A stretch of DNA of 48,036 nt, taken from NCBI GenBank assembly GCA_037447655.1, contig JBBHKE010000086.1:1-48036 (forward strand), written 5' to 3'. This DNA is from Zygnema cylindricum. Its lineage: Eukaryota; Streptophyta; Zygnematophyceae; Zygnematales; Zygnemataceae. The notes below the pieces were generated by a model. The model worked only from the letters and a program-made list of their open reading frames with translations. It was not told the origin of the DNA and ran no database searches. Within the stretch, counting starts at the first letter, position 1. Every line of letters starts with the position of its first letter. The translations under genes were made by a program, and so were the position numbers. This document shows positions 10,490-20,452 of the stretch, piece after piece.

Positions 10490-12473
10490 TCATATTTCCT
10501 CCCAAACCGAATCCCTCGAAGGAGCATTCGATAAATTCACATCCTCTATATTCTCATTTTTACCCTCCATTCTCATCACCTCTGGAGGAGTCTCCATAAC
10601 ATTCTCTCTCGTAACATTCACTCTCCCTCCCCCTCCCACCAGTCCTCGTCCTTCCTTTCCAGCGTACCCTTCCTTCCCTTCCTTTCCCTCTCCCCCTCGC
10701 TGTCCCCCTCTCCTCCTCCTCCTCCTCTTCCTCTCCCTCCCTCTCTTCCTCTCCCTCTCTCGGGATCGACAAAACCGTCCTCCATGTTTGGCCTCCACTT
10801 ATCGAGCATCCTTCCCCCTCCCTCTCCCTCTCCCTCTCCCTCCTCTCCCTCCCTCTCCACCCCCGTTCCCGTTTCCGTAATCTCCTTTTTCGTAAAATTT
10901 TCCGTCGAAAATATCGTAAAACTCAGCGGTACGAACTTCTTGGGCCAAAGCACAACAGGAACAAAAAAACCACGAAAAAAAATCGATCGTCGCGGAATGT
11001 CCACAAAACCATTTTTTTTTCGGTAAATTGTAAACTTGTCTCATCTTCATTCGGAAAAACCCTCCGTAAAGAACTCCTAAAACCGATAAACCGATCCCTA
11101 TCCCTCCGATTATACGCCTCGTTTTATCGTCGTTTATATTCACCGCGGCCAAAACAAATATTAAAAACGGAGCAAAAAGAAAAACGGAAAACGTAATCAT
11201 GTGAACAAATTTATTCCCCAATCCCAAACGTTCGTGGTTTATCCCAAAAATACAAATACAACATAAAGTCGAAAGGAGCCCGACTCGAAAATCGTCGAAA
11301 AAACCCCAAATTAAACCGCCTTTCCATTTTCGCTTTTTCTACCGGAGTCCTTGTTAGAAAAACCGCCCCGTTTTCCGTCGATCAACAACCTTCGGCTTTT
11401 TCCGGCCTCCATCATCGCCAAATCTTTCGTCTCATTATAATCTCCGTCGAAATCTTTTCCTAAAGGAGACAAAAAGTTATAAATTCCCGCGAAAGCGGCG
11501 AATCCTATGGCTCCGGTGAGAGTTACGGCAACTCCTATGGCCGGTCTCTCACTCCTCGTAAAACCCCAATTCAAACCCGATAAACAATATTGAAAAAGAC
11601 AATTTAAATTCAAAGAAATCACGACAATCATCATATGTTTCCATTCGTCCGGTTTCCTCGTCCCTCCCTTATTAAAAGTCATCCTCATAACCAAAATATT
11701 CATGCGGTCTCCATCGATAAAGACGAATTAAGTACCGGATTCTCGCCGGTTGTACCACAACACACATAAAAAAAAAAAGCCCGTTTAAAATTTGATTATT
11801 TACTTCGAACCAAGTATCTCTCCCCTTTTTCGATTTAATTTGGGCGTTCAACATTCCGGTCATCACCAAAAAAAGGAGAGCTCCGGAAATCGCGACGAGG
11901 AGGATCCACAGAAAAAGACAAAAGTTTAACGGATTTTTGATCCATATGAGGCCATCCCGTTTCAAATCCGACCACAAAACGTCGCCGAATAACGGAATGC
12001 GAACGCCTTCCGTTAGGAATCGCGGTTTCGTCACGACTTCCTTCGACCTTTCCTCTTTAAAAGACGCCAATTTTTGGAGAGTCGAGGAGGGAGACCGCAA
12101 AAGTTCCAAACCGGAAATCGAAGTTAAATGTCGCAATTGCGATTTTTGAATCGAATCCGTCGACGATTTTTCAGAACTCGGAAAATTTTGAGAATCGCCT
12201 TCGTTTTCTTTTTCGTTTTCGTTCTCGTTTTCTTTATCGTTATTGGTATTATTGATGTTGTTATTTAAGGTGGTGGATAAAGGGGTGGTATAAGTACTAT
12301 TACTGTTATTTGAGGTGGTGGAAAGAGGGGTATAATTATTATTATTATTATTAGTGTTGATAGGAGTCGAAAGAACTGGGGGTACTCGGAAAATCCACAC
12401 TATTTCCGGTAGATTGAGGAGAAGAAGGAGACATTTCACTCAATTGAGTATGGTCGTGAAATTGCGATTTTTC

Positions 12474-12479
<6 letters not shown>
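10490..12479 (-). CDS. DUF2985/PLAC8-family membrane protein (frame broken)
   Basis: The chosen ATG (12,477-12,479; MPEKSQFHDH) directly follows a (GA)n 5' leader. In order the protein has a Ser/Pro/Asn-rich N-terminus; a conserved FLTEGVRIPLFGDVLW segment; membrane spans around LFLWILLVAISGALLFL, MMIVVISLNLNCLF and IGVAVTLTGAIGFA; a WKGGLI-FFDD block; further spans; and the PLAC8 cysteine motif CSCCALAQEVRT. The C-terminus has METPPEVMRMEG. I recognise this layout from plant DUF2985+PLAC8 proteins, a family tied to cell-size, ion and organ-growth phenotypes; this member's role is unknown. No introns are seen. The frame changes near 12,385, 11,685 (a TTTT run), 11,325 (an A-run), about 10,860 and 10,640. 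Conservation on both sides of each break suggests sequencing or assembly indels, or a very young pseudogene. Confidence 0.7.
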
Positions 12480-12525
<46 letters not shown>

Positions 12526-12735
12526 CTGTCTCTCTCTCCCTCTCTTTCCCACACTCTCTTCCCTCTCTCTCTATCAAGATATCTCCTTATCTCTCCCACT
12601 CTCTGTGAGTATTCTTTACCCTACCCTCTGTGTCTCTCTCCCTCTCTCTCTCTCTCTCCAACTCTTCTATATCTCTCTCTCACAAATTTTTTTCCCCTCG
12701 AGCTGTCACTCTCTCTCCTCTCTCACTCTCCCTCC
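12480..12735 (-). promoter_or_regulatory. (CT/GA)n 5' leader of the PLAC8-family gene
   Basis: An uninterrupted (CT)n tract at 12,480-12,520, on the minus strand (GA)n directly before the start codon, continues as CTCTCTCC-rich sequence to about 12,735. Plant 5' leaders often carry such tracts. It stays open in frame with the ATG (encoding Glu-Arg repeats), so an upstream start cannot be excluded, but repeat translation is the simpler reading. Confidence 0.5.
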
Positions 12736-12786
12736 CTCCCTCCCTTAATTTGAAAAAAGGACCTGAAAATAAAACACAAACACACA

Positions 12787-13808
12787 CACAAAGAGGGAGG
12801 GAGGGAGGGGCGGGCGTGAGAGGGAGGGAGGGGGGAGGGAGGGAGAGGGAGGGAGGGGGAGAGGGAGGGAGAGAGGGAGGGAGGGGGAGAGGGAGGGAGG
12901 GAGAGGGAGGGGGAGAGGGAGGGAGGGAGAGGGAGGGAGGGGGAGAGGGAGGGAGGGAGGGGAGAGGGAGGGAGGGAGGGAGGGGGAGGGAGGGAGGGAG
13001 GGAGGGAGGGAGGGAGGGGGAGGGAGGGAGGGAGGGGAGGGAGGGAGGGGAGAGGGGGAGAGGGGGAGGGGGAGAGGGAGGGAGGGAGGGAGAGGGAGGG
13101 AGGGGGGAGAGGGAGGGAGGGGGGGAGGGAGGGAGAGGGAGGGAGGGGGGAGAGGGAGGGAGGGAGAGGGAGGGAGGGAGAGGGAGGGAGGGGGAGAGGG
13201 AGGGAGGGAGAGGGAGGGAGGGGGAGAGGGAGGGAGGGAGAGGGAGGGAGGGGGAGAGGGAGGGAGGGAGGGAGGGGGAGAGGAGGGAGGGAGGGAGGGG
13301 AGAGGGGAGGGAGGGAGGGAGGGGGAGAGGGAGGAGGGAGGGGGAGAGGAGGAGGGAGGAGGGAGGGGGAGGGAGGAGGGAGGGGAGAGGGGGGAGAGGG
13401 GGAGGGGGAGAGGGAGGGAGGGAGGGAGAGGGAGGGAGGGAGGGGGAGGGAGGGGGAGAGGGAGGGAGGGGGAGAGGGTGGGAGGGAGGGAGGGAGGGAG
13501 GGAGAGGGAGGGAGGGAGGGGGAGGGAGGGGGAGAGGGAGGGAGGGGGAGAGGGTGGGGAGGGGGAGAGGGTGGGAGGGAGGGAGGGAGGGGGAGAGGGA
13601 GGGAGGGGGAGAGGGTGGGAGGGAGGGGGAGAGGGTGGGAGGGAGGGAGGGGGGAGAGGGAGGGAGGGAGGGAGGGAGGGGGAGGGAGGGGGAGAGGGAG
13701 GGAGGGGAGAGGGTGGGAGGGGAGGGAGGGAGGGGGAGAGGGTGGGAGGGAGAGGGTGGGGAGGGTGGGAGGGAGGGAGGGAGGGAGGGAGAGAGAGGGA
13801 GAGAGAGC
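12787..13808 (+). repeat. 1-kb GGGA/GAGGGA purine tract (G-quadruplex-prone)
   Basis: About 1,020 bp of almost pure G+A on the plus strand, built from GGGA, GGGAGG and GAGAGGGAGGGA units with higher-order periodicity and occasional GGGTGGG variants after 13,470. Runs of three or more G at 1-3 nt spacing satisfy the G-quadruplex pattern many times over. It lies just upstream of the PLAC8-family gene. Long Gly/Arg/Glu and Pro/Ser/Leu reading frames across it are repeat artefacts. Confidence 0.9.
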
Positions 13809-14244
13809 TAAAAAAAATACACGGGACTTCTAAACAAGCGTTCTTCCCCCTCAAAAACCCACATTCAAGAAAAATAAAAGGCTAAGGAAAACCCAAAAAA
13901 TGAATAAATTAAAAGGTGTCCCCCCCCCCCCCCCCCCCTTACCCAATTTAAAAACCCTTATTTCAGAAAAAATGTGATTGTCAATAAGTTCTCAAAATCC
14001 GTACAACATCCGTACACCAATTTGAGCTTCATTATGAACCTTCCCGTACAATTTCCGTACAGTCAGCATAGATGGGAGCTCCCCATATCCGTACAGACAT
14101 CATGTGAAGCGACTGTGCGGAAACTGTACGGAAAAGCAATTCTATGTTGTTGAATTCCTGGACTTACTAAAAAAAATAAAAAAAATAGAATAAATAGAAT
14201 AAAAAAAAAATAGAATAAATAAAACAAATAGAATAAATAGATAA

Positions 14245-14325
<81 letters not shown>

Positions 14326-14667
14326 TAAATAAAAATAAAATAAAATAAATAGAATAAATAAAATAAATAAAAGTAATAAATAAATAAATCATTCAAACCA
14401 GTACCAAAAAATTTGCTAAAAAAAAAAAACTAAAAAAAAAAGAGAGAGAGAGGAGCAGGGAGGGTGGAGGCGAGGGGGGGGGGGGGGAGGGGGGGAGAGG
14501 GGGAGGGGGGAGAGGGGAGGGGAGTGGAGGGGATGGAGAGATAGATAGAAGATTGAGGAGCGATAGAAGACAAAGCAGAGACAAGGACAAAAAAAACTCA
14601 TAAATACGCTCCCTGCAACCGTACAATGTTGTCATACTTTCTTTCATCTCCGTACTCACCTGTCTGC
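13809..14667. repeat. Low-complexity spacer: C-run, (AT)n, G/A tract
   Basis: It holds an 18-base C-run at about 13,921-13,938, several CCGTACA motifs at 14,000-14,090, an (AT)n tract at about 14,260-14,322 inside TAAATAAA repeats, and a GA/GGGG-rich stretch at 14,438-14,545. No gene is seen. Confidence 0.7.
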
Positions 14668-15029
14668 CACGTGTCACAACGCGAAAAACAATATCGCCCT
14701 TCCCTCTCTTCCCTGCGCCACGTGTCAGCCAGTCACCACTCCATCCGCTACTTGCCACGTCACCACTTTTTAAAAAAAAAAAAACACCACGTGGCCTGTA
14801 ATTCTCCGTCTTCCACGTGTCGCACGCGTCAGTATACAGAAACGGACAAAAATATAAAAAACTCACTTCTTCTGACAGCGCCTGACACTTTTTTTTTGAC
14901 ACGTGTCGCTCAGGAAATCCTACTTCCGAGAAAAAAAGGCTTTCCGGGAGAAGAGATTCGTGGCAAACTGAGAAGGAGACACGTGTGAAACGCCACGTGT
15001 CAGCTGGAGAACGGCTCGTCAGACACGTG
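14668..15029. promoter_or_regulatory. Cluster of eight CACGTG G-boxes
   Basis: Perfect CACGTG hexamers lie at 14,668, 14,719, 14,788, 14,814, 14,900, 14,980, 14,994 and 15,024, mostly as the extended CCACGTGTC or ACACGTGTC form. A near-match GCCACGTCACC lies at about 14,754. CACGTG is the core bound by plant bZIP (ABF/GBF) and bHLH (PIF/MYC) factors; GCCACGTG is a classic abscisic-acid or light-response element. Eight in 362 bp is far above chance (about one per 4 kb). No gene is recognised directly beside it; the PLAC8-family gene starts 2.2 kb away, pointing away from the cluster. Confidence 0.7.
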
Positions 15030-15694
15030 CGAATGTCGGTGCCAGAAGTCTTTTCGACAGCAAAACAGATTCCTGCTCTAGAAAATAAAAAATTTCGAAA
15101 GGTTTACTTTTTTCTTTTTTTTTAATTTTTGGAATTTTTAAGCGAGTGAATGAAGTAAAAAATGATAAAAAAGATTCAAAAATTTAGGGCTAAGGAAGGA
15201 CGAAAAAATCAAAAATAAAAAGCTACAGCAGAAAGTATCTACGCTCATATGTACGGACCACACGTAATTCCGTACAGACACGTCACAAAAGTGTCAAATA
15301 AAGACACCGCATTTACGAGCCAGAGGCGTACGCCTGTCACAAGTGTCACAAGCTGAAACCGTACGAGGAGATTTTCATTGGTCGGATCGATTTACAGTGA
15401 AAATCTCGACCGTCGAGTACGGATTTCTTTGGACCTGTCCAGCTGTCGCCATATGACTGGCGCACGTGACCTTAGTTGTACAAAAGCTAAAAAGTACAAA
15501 AGTCCTGTTTTGTACTACTGGATAGATTCTGAGGCAAGTCAGGTCAGACGGTCAGATAAGACATTTGGTACGGATGAACCACGCCGCGGTAAAGTCATGC
15601 CACGTGCTTGTACCTATCGGAAAGCATTGATGGCGTAATTTGTCGTGATTGATTATAGCTGCCAGCGTGAAAATAATATTGGCAAAAAAGTCGA
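15030..15694. other. Spacer, possibly 5' region of an unseen transcript
   Basis: No convincing coding region. Two further ACGTG sites (15,463 and 15,600) and several CCGTAC motifs are present. A short open frame at 15,378-15,638 has no recognisable domain and probably arises by chance. Confidence 0.4.
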
Positions 15695-15834
15695 CTCCTA
15701 CAGTCCATAGGGAAACTAGGAGGTATAATTATAGTAGGGATACAAAACCCTAAGCCTTCATTAATGCTGAAAGTATGACTACGTGGAGTAATTATATCCA
15801 CATGTTTTAATATTAGTTATTTGCTATTTAGTAT
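15695..15834. repeat. Dispersed repeat, copy 1 of a CCTAAGCCTTCATTAATGCT unit
   Basis: Begins CTCCTACAGTCCATAGGG and ends GTTATTTGCTATTTAGTA. Near-identical sequence recurs at 16,633-16,776, and its second half again at 16,777-16,882. The two TA-flanked MITEs at 15,849-16,625 now separate copies 1 and 2. Confidence 0.7.
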
Positions 15835-15848
15835 AGTACATTACAGTA

Positions 15849-16064
15849 CACCGTGAATCGTTATTCGCGTAAAGGTTTCTTTAGCGTGTAGGAACAATTA
15901 CCGTTATTTACGCAAATTGAGAATTTGGAAATTTTCAACGAAATCATTTATTCTAATTAGGAATTAGGGTTTTTTTAAAATAGTGTGGATAATTTTATTT
16001 GAGAATTTGCAAAAAAAAAAGGAACCTTGAATAGCGTCCATTACGCCAATGTCGATTCACGGTG
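15849..16064. mobile_element. TA-flanked MITE, 216 bp
   Basis: The left end CACCGTGAATCGTTATTCG and the right end GTCGATTCACGGTG are inverted copies bordered by TA (15,847-15,848 and 16,065-16,066). The core differs from both type I and type II members. Only six bases (CAGTA context) separate it from the next element. Confidence 0.7.
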
Positions 16065-16071
16065 TACAGTA

Positions 16072-16625
16072 CACCGTGAATCGTTATTAGACTTATGTAC
16101 TCTATATCGGCGCCCCAAAATTTTGACATTGATACTCGAAATACAGTGACTGATTCTATTTTATTCGTGGCGTTAATCACGGTTCTTGTGAATTAGCGTC
16201 AATGGAATTACCGTACTTATTTCATGAATAGTGTGGTGTACGGAATGTGTTTGCTGGTACAAAACTGTACTTGATTACCGAAAATCGTACGGAAGTTATA
16301 GTTAACTTATGTCGGTTGCATACAAAACTGCGCTTAGAATAAACGTGGAGTCGAGTTTGCGACAAACGCGCTCCCAAACCCAAATTAGAATTATGGATTA
16401 ATTACACTAAATGGACGCGACGTGGTACGGATTGTCAGATTTTGTACTTCTACCTATTTTAACGTATATGTAATGACGACGGATTCTGTACACCTAAATG
16501 AGCGTTATTTTGAAATTACAATTAAACATTTTTTTCATAATGGGATTGATACACAAATTAACATCAATGACACTAGTTCATTATTGACACTACTAATTTT
16601 TATAGTCTAATAACGATTCACGGTG
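16072..16625. mobile_element. TA-flanked MITE, 554 bp, composite type II
   Basis: The ends CACCGTGAATCGTTATTAG and CTAATAACGATTCACGGTG are perfect 19-bp inverted repeats, bordered by TA at 16,070-16,071 and 16,626-16,627. The first 80 bp carry the type II signature (CTATATCGGCGCCCCAAAA). The middle is unrelated filler, so this is an enlarged or composite member. Confidence 0.75.
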
Positions 16626-16632
16626 TACTGTA

Positions 16633-16882
16633 CTCCTGCAGTCCATAAGGAAACTAGGAGGTATAAATAATTAATTATAGTAGGGATAACCCTAAGCCTT
16701 CATTAATGCTGAAAAGTGTGACTACGTGGACTAATAATATCCACATGTTTTAATATTAGTTATTTTATTATTATTGTAGGGATGCTAAAAAATAAAAATC
16801 CACCCTTCATCGATGCTGAAAAGTATGACCATGTGGACTAATTATGTCCACAGATATATAGATATTAGTTATTTGCTATTTT
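16633..16882. repeat. Dispersed repeat copies 2 and 3 in tandem
   Basis: Copy 2 runs from CTCCTGCAGTCCATAAGG to about 16,776. A partial third copy follows, from TAGGGATGC through CATCGATGCTGAAAAGTATG to GTTATTTGCTATTTT. The family unit is about 140 bp with an internal GTCCATAAGGAAACTAGGAG hairpin. Confidence 0.65.
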
Positions 16883-16934
16883 GTAGTCTACGGCTCTAAA
16901 ACAAAAACTAAATACAAATTAGGTGGTTATTTCT

Positions 16935-17371
16935 TAGTTTTGTGTATCGGTAAGGATTTGCCGATAACCGATATGGGCCTTTTTTCGGGTAGCCGATAAT
17001 CGATATATCGGTACGGAAATATATGTACAGACCGTACAGATAAAAGTACGGCCAATCATACACGTAAATTGTAAACAAAAATAAACGTATTGAGGTGCCT
17101 ACCAATTAGATAATTTGTACAGGCCGAAACTACAATAGCCGGCATAAGATATGTACGGCTTTAGTACGGCTCTAGATAAAAAGATGTACCTTTCACATCC
17201 GGCGTTATGACTTGTCCCTTTCTTCCTTGGGATCCACTGGAAGCCTGCCACGTGTACTACGGACATAAAGTACAAAAAGTACAAATATATCGGTAGCTCT
17301 GACCGTTCGATAACCGATAACTATCGGTATCGGTGTTATCACGATAACTTTTTTACCGATACACAACACTG
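16935..17371. mobile_element. hAT-type MITE, 437 bp
   Basis: Terminal inverted repeats TAGTTTTGTGTATCGGTAA (left) and CAGTGTTGTGTATCGGTAA (right, reversed) match at 17 of 19 positions. The 8-bp flanks TTATTTCT (16,927-16,934) and CTATTTCT (17,372-17,379) are a target duplication with one mismatch. An 8-bp duplication with CAGTGTTG ends is typical of hAT elements. The interior repeats CCGATA/TATCGG motifs and has no coding region. Confidence 0.75.
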
Positions 17372-17379
17372 CTATTTCT

Positions 17380-18247
17380 AATTATTAATCGACACTAAGT
17401 ACAAACTGTGTAGTGTTGTAATTGAATGTATCAAACCGTAGCCAGCTAAATTCCAAAAAATGACATGTATCCACGCTATTACCGATTTTTTTCCCAGAAA
17501 TTATACAGACTTTTCTGTCCCCGAATCTATAACTTAATTAAATGCTACAAAGTCCCCGATGTCCGGCTGGCGGCTAAAATCCGCGTATACACTTGAAATA
17601 GTATGGATTATCTACTTTTATTTAAATACACTGCACTACCACTTCTACGTAATAATAGTTTGAAATTACTGGTAAGTAATTAATTTTATTTACTGTTATT
17701 ATCATCTTTTTGGCTGTTTTTGCGGTAAAGCCGTACAGGAGTAGGAAATGCTATAACTACCCCAACAGAACATCTATAGCTACCAAAAACCCAACTGATC
17801 GTTGAATCTTAAGTGAATCGTACGAGATCATCCGTACACTGTCATGATAACACATTTGAAAGCATCAATATTTGAAATTTTGAATCGAAAGTGTAGCGAC
17901 ACTGTAGCACTGTACCGTACGATCGATCCAAAACGGGCGTCCTAATTCCTCGCTGCGCTAACATCAATTGTTTTTGTCGTATATCAAAGTTGTCGCCTTG
18001 CTCCAGATACGCGGTAAATGGAAATAATATTTTCCGTGTACCGCCTGCGCACACGTTTCCAGAGGGGAATGTGAGATGACGTCATAAGCTGTAAAATCTA
18101 GCGTCACGACTAGAACCATCCAGCGCTCTCTTAAGCAAGGCCTCGAAACTTCCGTCCGCTAAAAGTTAAACTCAGAAACCTCACCGAAATTCACTATTCT
18201 TGAAGTGCTTCCACACTATATATCGCTGCATTTGTTTGAATGAAAGC
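17380..18247. other. Unannotated spacer
   Basis: No gene or clear repeat is recognised. Short open frames (for example minus 17,842-18,054) lack recognisable domains. Confidence 0.4.
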
Positions 18248-18249
18248 TA

Positions 18250-18455
18250 CACCGTGAATCGTTATTACTTATTAGCCTTATGTACGCTATATCGGCACCC
18301 CAAAATTTTGACATTGATACCTTAAATATAATAAATTACACTATTTAAGGACGTGGACCATTATCTGCCACGTCTCCTGGCACTAAATTAGAATGAATGA
18401 CGCTAAGTTTTTCTTTACACTAATAATTTCTACACGCCAATAACGATTCAAGGTG
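18250..18455. mobile_element. TA-flanked MITE, type II core, 206 bp
   Basis: The ends CACCGTGAATCGTTATTAC and AATAACGATTCAAGGTG are bordered by TA at 18,248-18,249 and 18,456-18,457. The core has CTATATCGGCACCCC, then AAAATTTTGACATTGATACC, TTTAAGGACGTGGACCATTA and CTGCCACGTCTCCTGGCAC, shared closely with the copies at 20,042 and 20,253. Confidence 0.8.
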
Positions 18456-18480
18456 TACAATACGGTACTGTAATGCATAG

Positions 18481-18664
18481 TAAACCTCACCACTTAGAAC
18501 AAATTTTCTCCGTACACACTTGTCCAATTTTCACATGAAGACAGCCGATCGGAAGGTGAGAGTCTTGCCTTTCAATCGCAACCGTCAGATCTATAATCCG
18601 ACACACGTGTACGGAATAAAAGCTATTATCAGTGGCGAAAAAAAAAGCATTTTCGAGGTTTAAG
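18481..18664. mobile_element. Type I MITE core, variant ends
   Basis: A copy of the palindromic core: TTTCTCCGTACACACTTGTC at about 18,508-18,527 and its decayed inverse CCGACACACGTGTACGGA at about 18,598-18,615. Its ends are AAACCTC and GAGGTTT rather than the usual CACCGTGAATCG. Either it is a different terminus class or the outer ends were lost. Confidence 0.5.
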
Positions 18665-18755
18665 GTAAAAGGTGACATCTGAACATCGTCAGAAGTCGCG
18701 ATAATTGAAGTATTTTTACACTATATAGTGTTGACATTTGTTTGAATGAACGCTA

Positions 18756-19816
18756 CAACGTGTATGGCTTTTTGCGTCTCTTAAAACAACTTTTCTCCGT
18801 ACACACTTGTCAGATTGCGGATTTGACGTTTGCGATTGAAAACTAAGATTCTCAACTTTCAATTGGCGGTATCCATTTGAAAATCAGACAAGTGTGTACA
18901 GAGAAAATATGTTTTAAGTGGCGAATCAATTGGTAACACTAATAAGGGCGTGTTCCCATGTAACCGAAACTTTGAAACGTTACTTTGGATTTTAGCTCTA
19001 ATTTTACTGTGTACTTTTCAAAGTGTGCCTATGTCAATCGTTACTGTACTTGCGCCTTCATTACTTCGAATATGTGACAATATCTCGCGACGATTGTAGA
19101 CGCCAACAAACTACGGACATCTGTACACTACAACGAGCTTCTCTATACACTTCAACAAGCTTCTAACATACTGCGAACATTTGTCGACGCCAACGAGCTC
19201 CTGACATTTGTAGACGCCCACACATGGACAACAAAAGCAATCGCCTATGTCTACAAATGGGTTGTACAGTACTGTAGTGAAAGTGACATTTAATGTTCAG
19301 CGTGACATTGTAGACGTCGCACTTTCTTTCACTGCCATGTTCGTAGTTCTGGCGGATCCTGTCCGACTGCCTATTGCCATTTTCTACGCTTTTCCATTTG
19401 ACGCAATCACATACAAATTCCGTACATCGAGACAAACAAAGAATTTGATTGCAAACGGACAAACAATTTTTTTTTCGTGTACTCTCCCAACTGCAAAAAA
19501 AAAAAACCGAAAACGTTTGACGCGTGCAATCCAGGTTTTCTATTCGTCAATAGGGTAGTATTTTGATTAAAATCAGCTCGCGATTTGATTCCAGTGCAAG
19601 TGTGAAGATGAGCTGGAAGTGGGTCGCGATGATAATAACGCCAAATTGCCGTACTTTCTGAGTTCCAAGAAGACGCAAAATGTACTTGTGTTTTTGCCCA
19701 TTTTTAGTACGGCGTAATATTTTATCGTTGGAAGTCCCATTTTTTGTGAAAACGACGGAAAAAAACCCTTACTTTAACACATGGGAACACGCCCTAAGTA
19801 ATAACGATGCACGGGG
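18756..19816. mobile_element. TA-flanked type I MITE, split by a Harbinger-like insertion
   Basis: The left end CAACGTGTATGG (TA at 18,754-18,755) and the right end TAATAACGATGCACGGGG (TA at 19,817-19,818) belong together. The core holds TTTTCTCCGTACACACTTGTC and the inverted GACAAGTGTGTACAGAGAAAA. Removing the 849-bp insertion at 18,946-19,794 and one TAA leaves an element of about 209 bp, matching the family length. This fixes the order of insertion. Confidence 0.75.
18946..19794. mobile_element. Harbinger-like MITE, 849 bp
   Basis: Perfect 16-bp inverted repeats, GGGCGTGTTCCCATGT at 18,946-18,961 and its complement at 19,779-19,794, are flanked by TAA on both sides (18,943-18,945 and 19,795-19,797). 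The right end is homologous to the element end at 1-123. Inside are short internal repeats (ACATTTGTAGACGCC-like, 19,095-19,230) and no transposase. It sits within a TA-flanked MITE. Confidence 0.8.
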
Positions 19817-20041
19817 TACTGTACAATATGGGTATCTCGCGAAAAGTTGCAAGATTCAGTAAAAATCTACAAATATAAAAAATATTTATAGTGCGTACGA
19901 CTTGAATTTCATTTGTACGTTTCCGTACTCAATGCATTTTTACAGCGGCAGGTACAGATTTTCACGAGCTTTTAAAATCTTACAATTTGCTTTGTCGTTT
20001 TGTATTTTTAGGGTTTAACAAGGGTTCTTATTAAAGCACTA

Positions 20042-20240
20042 CACCGCGAATCGTTATTAGCGTTATGAACTCTATATCGGCACCCCAAAATTTTGACATT
20101 AATACCTTAAATAGAATAAACTACACTATTTAAGGACGTGGACCATAATCTGCCACGTCTCCTGGCACTAAATTAGAATAAATGACGCTAATTTTTTCTT
20201 TACACTAATAATTTCTCAACGCTAATAACAATTCGCGGTG
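20042..20240. mobile_element. TA-flanked MITE, type II, first of an inverted pair
   Basis: The ends CACCGCGAATCGTTATTAG and CTAATAACAATTCGCGGTG are bordered by TA (20,040-20,041 and 20,241-20,242). The core carries CTATATCGGCACCCC through CTGCCACGTCTCCTGGCAC. It is 10 bp from a second copy in the opposite orientation. Confidence 0.8.
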
Positions 20241-20252
20241 TACCGTACAGTA

Positions 20253-20450
20253 CACCTTGAATCGTTATTAGACTAAGAAATTAGTAGAGTAAAGAAAAAA
20301 TTAGCGTCATTCATTCTAATATAGTGCCAAAAGACGTGGCAGATTATGGTCCACGTCCTTAAATAGTGTAATTTATTCTATTTAAGCTATCAATGTCAAA
20401 ATGTTGGGGTGCCGATATAGAGTACACTAGGCTAATAACGATTCACAGTG
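20253..20450. mobile_element. TA-flanked MITE, type II, second of an inverted pair
   Basis: The ends CACCTTGAATCGTTATTAG and CTAATAACGATTCACAGTG are bordered by TA (20,251-20,252 and 20,451-20,452). The core reads GACGTGGCAGATTATGGTCC and GGGGTGCCGATATAGAG, i.e. the reverse complement of the copy at 20,042-20,240. The pair forms an inverted repeat with arms of about 200 bp and a 10-12 bp spacer. Confidence 0.8.
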
Positions 20451-20452
20451 TA

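Noticed and set aside
12787-13808. CRISPR-like or satellite array
   Set aside because: No unique spacers between repeats; simple purine microsatellite in a eukaryotic genome.
12630-13885. Long open frames of up to nearly 400 codons encoding Gly/Arg/Glu or Pro/Ser/Leu repeats
   Set aside because: They are open in several frames and on both strands at once because the DNA is a GGGA repeat; there is no domain or start context.
14063-14392. Ile/Tyr-rich frame near 14.1-14.4 kb
   Set aside because: Generated by an (AT)n and TAAATAAA tract.
17842-18054. Peptide LAQRGIRTPVLDRSYGT, which hinted at an antisense tRNA-like sequence
   Set aside because: The reverse strand lacks a convincing acceptor stem, A box and B box; too weak for a tRNA or SINE call.
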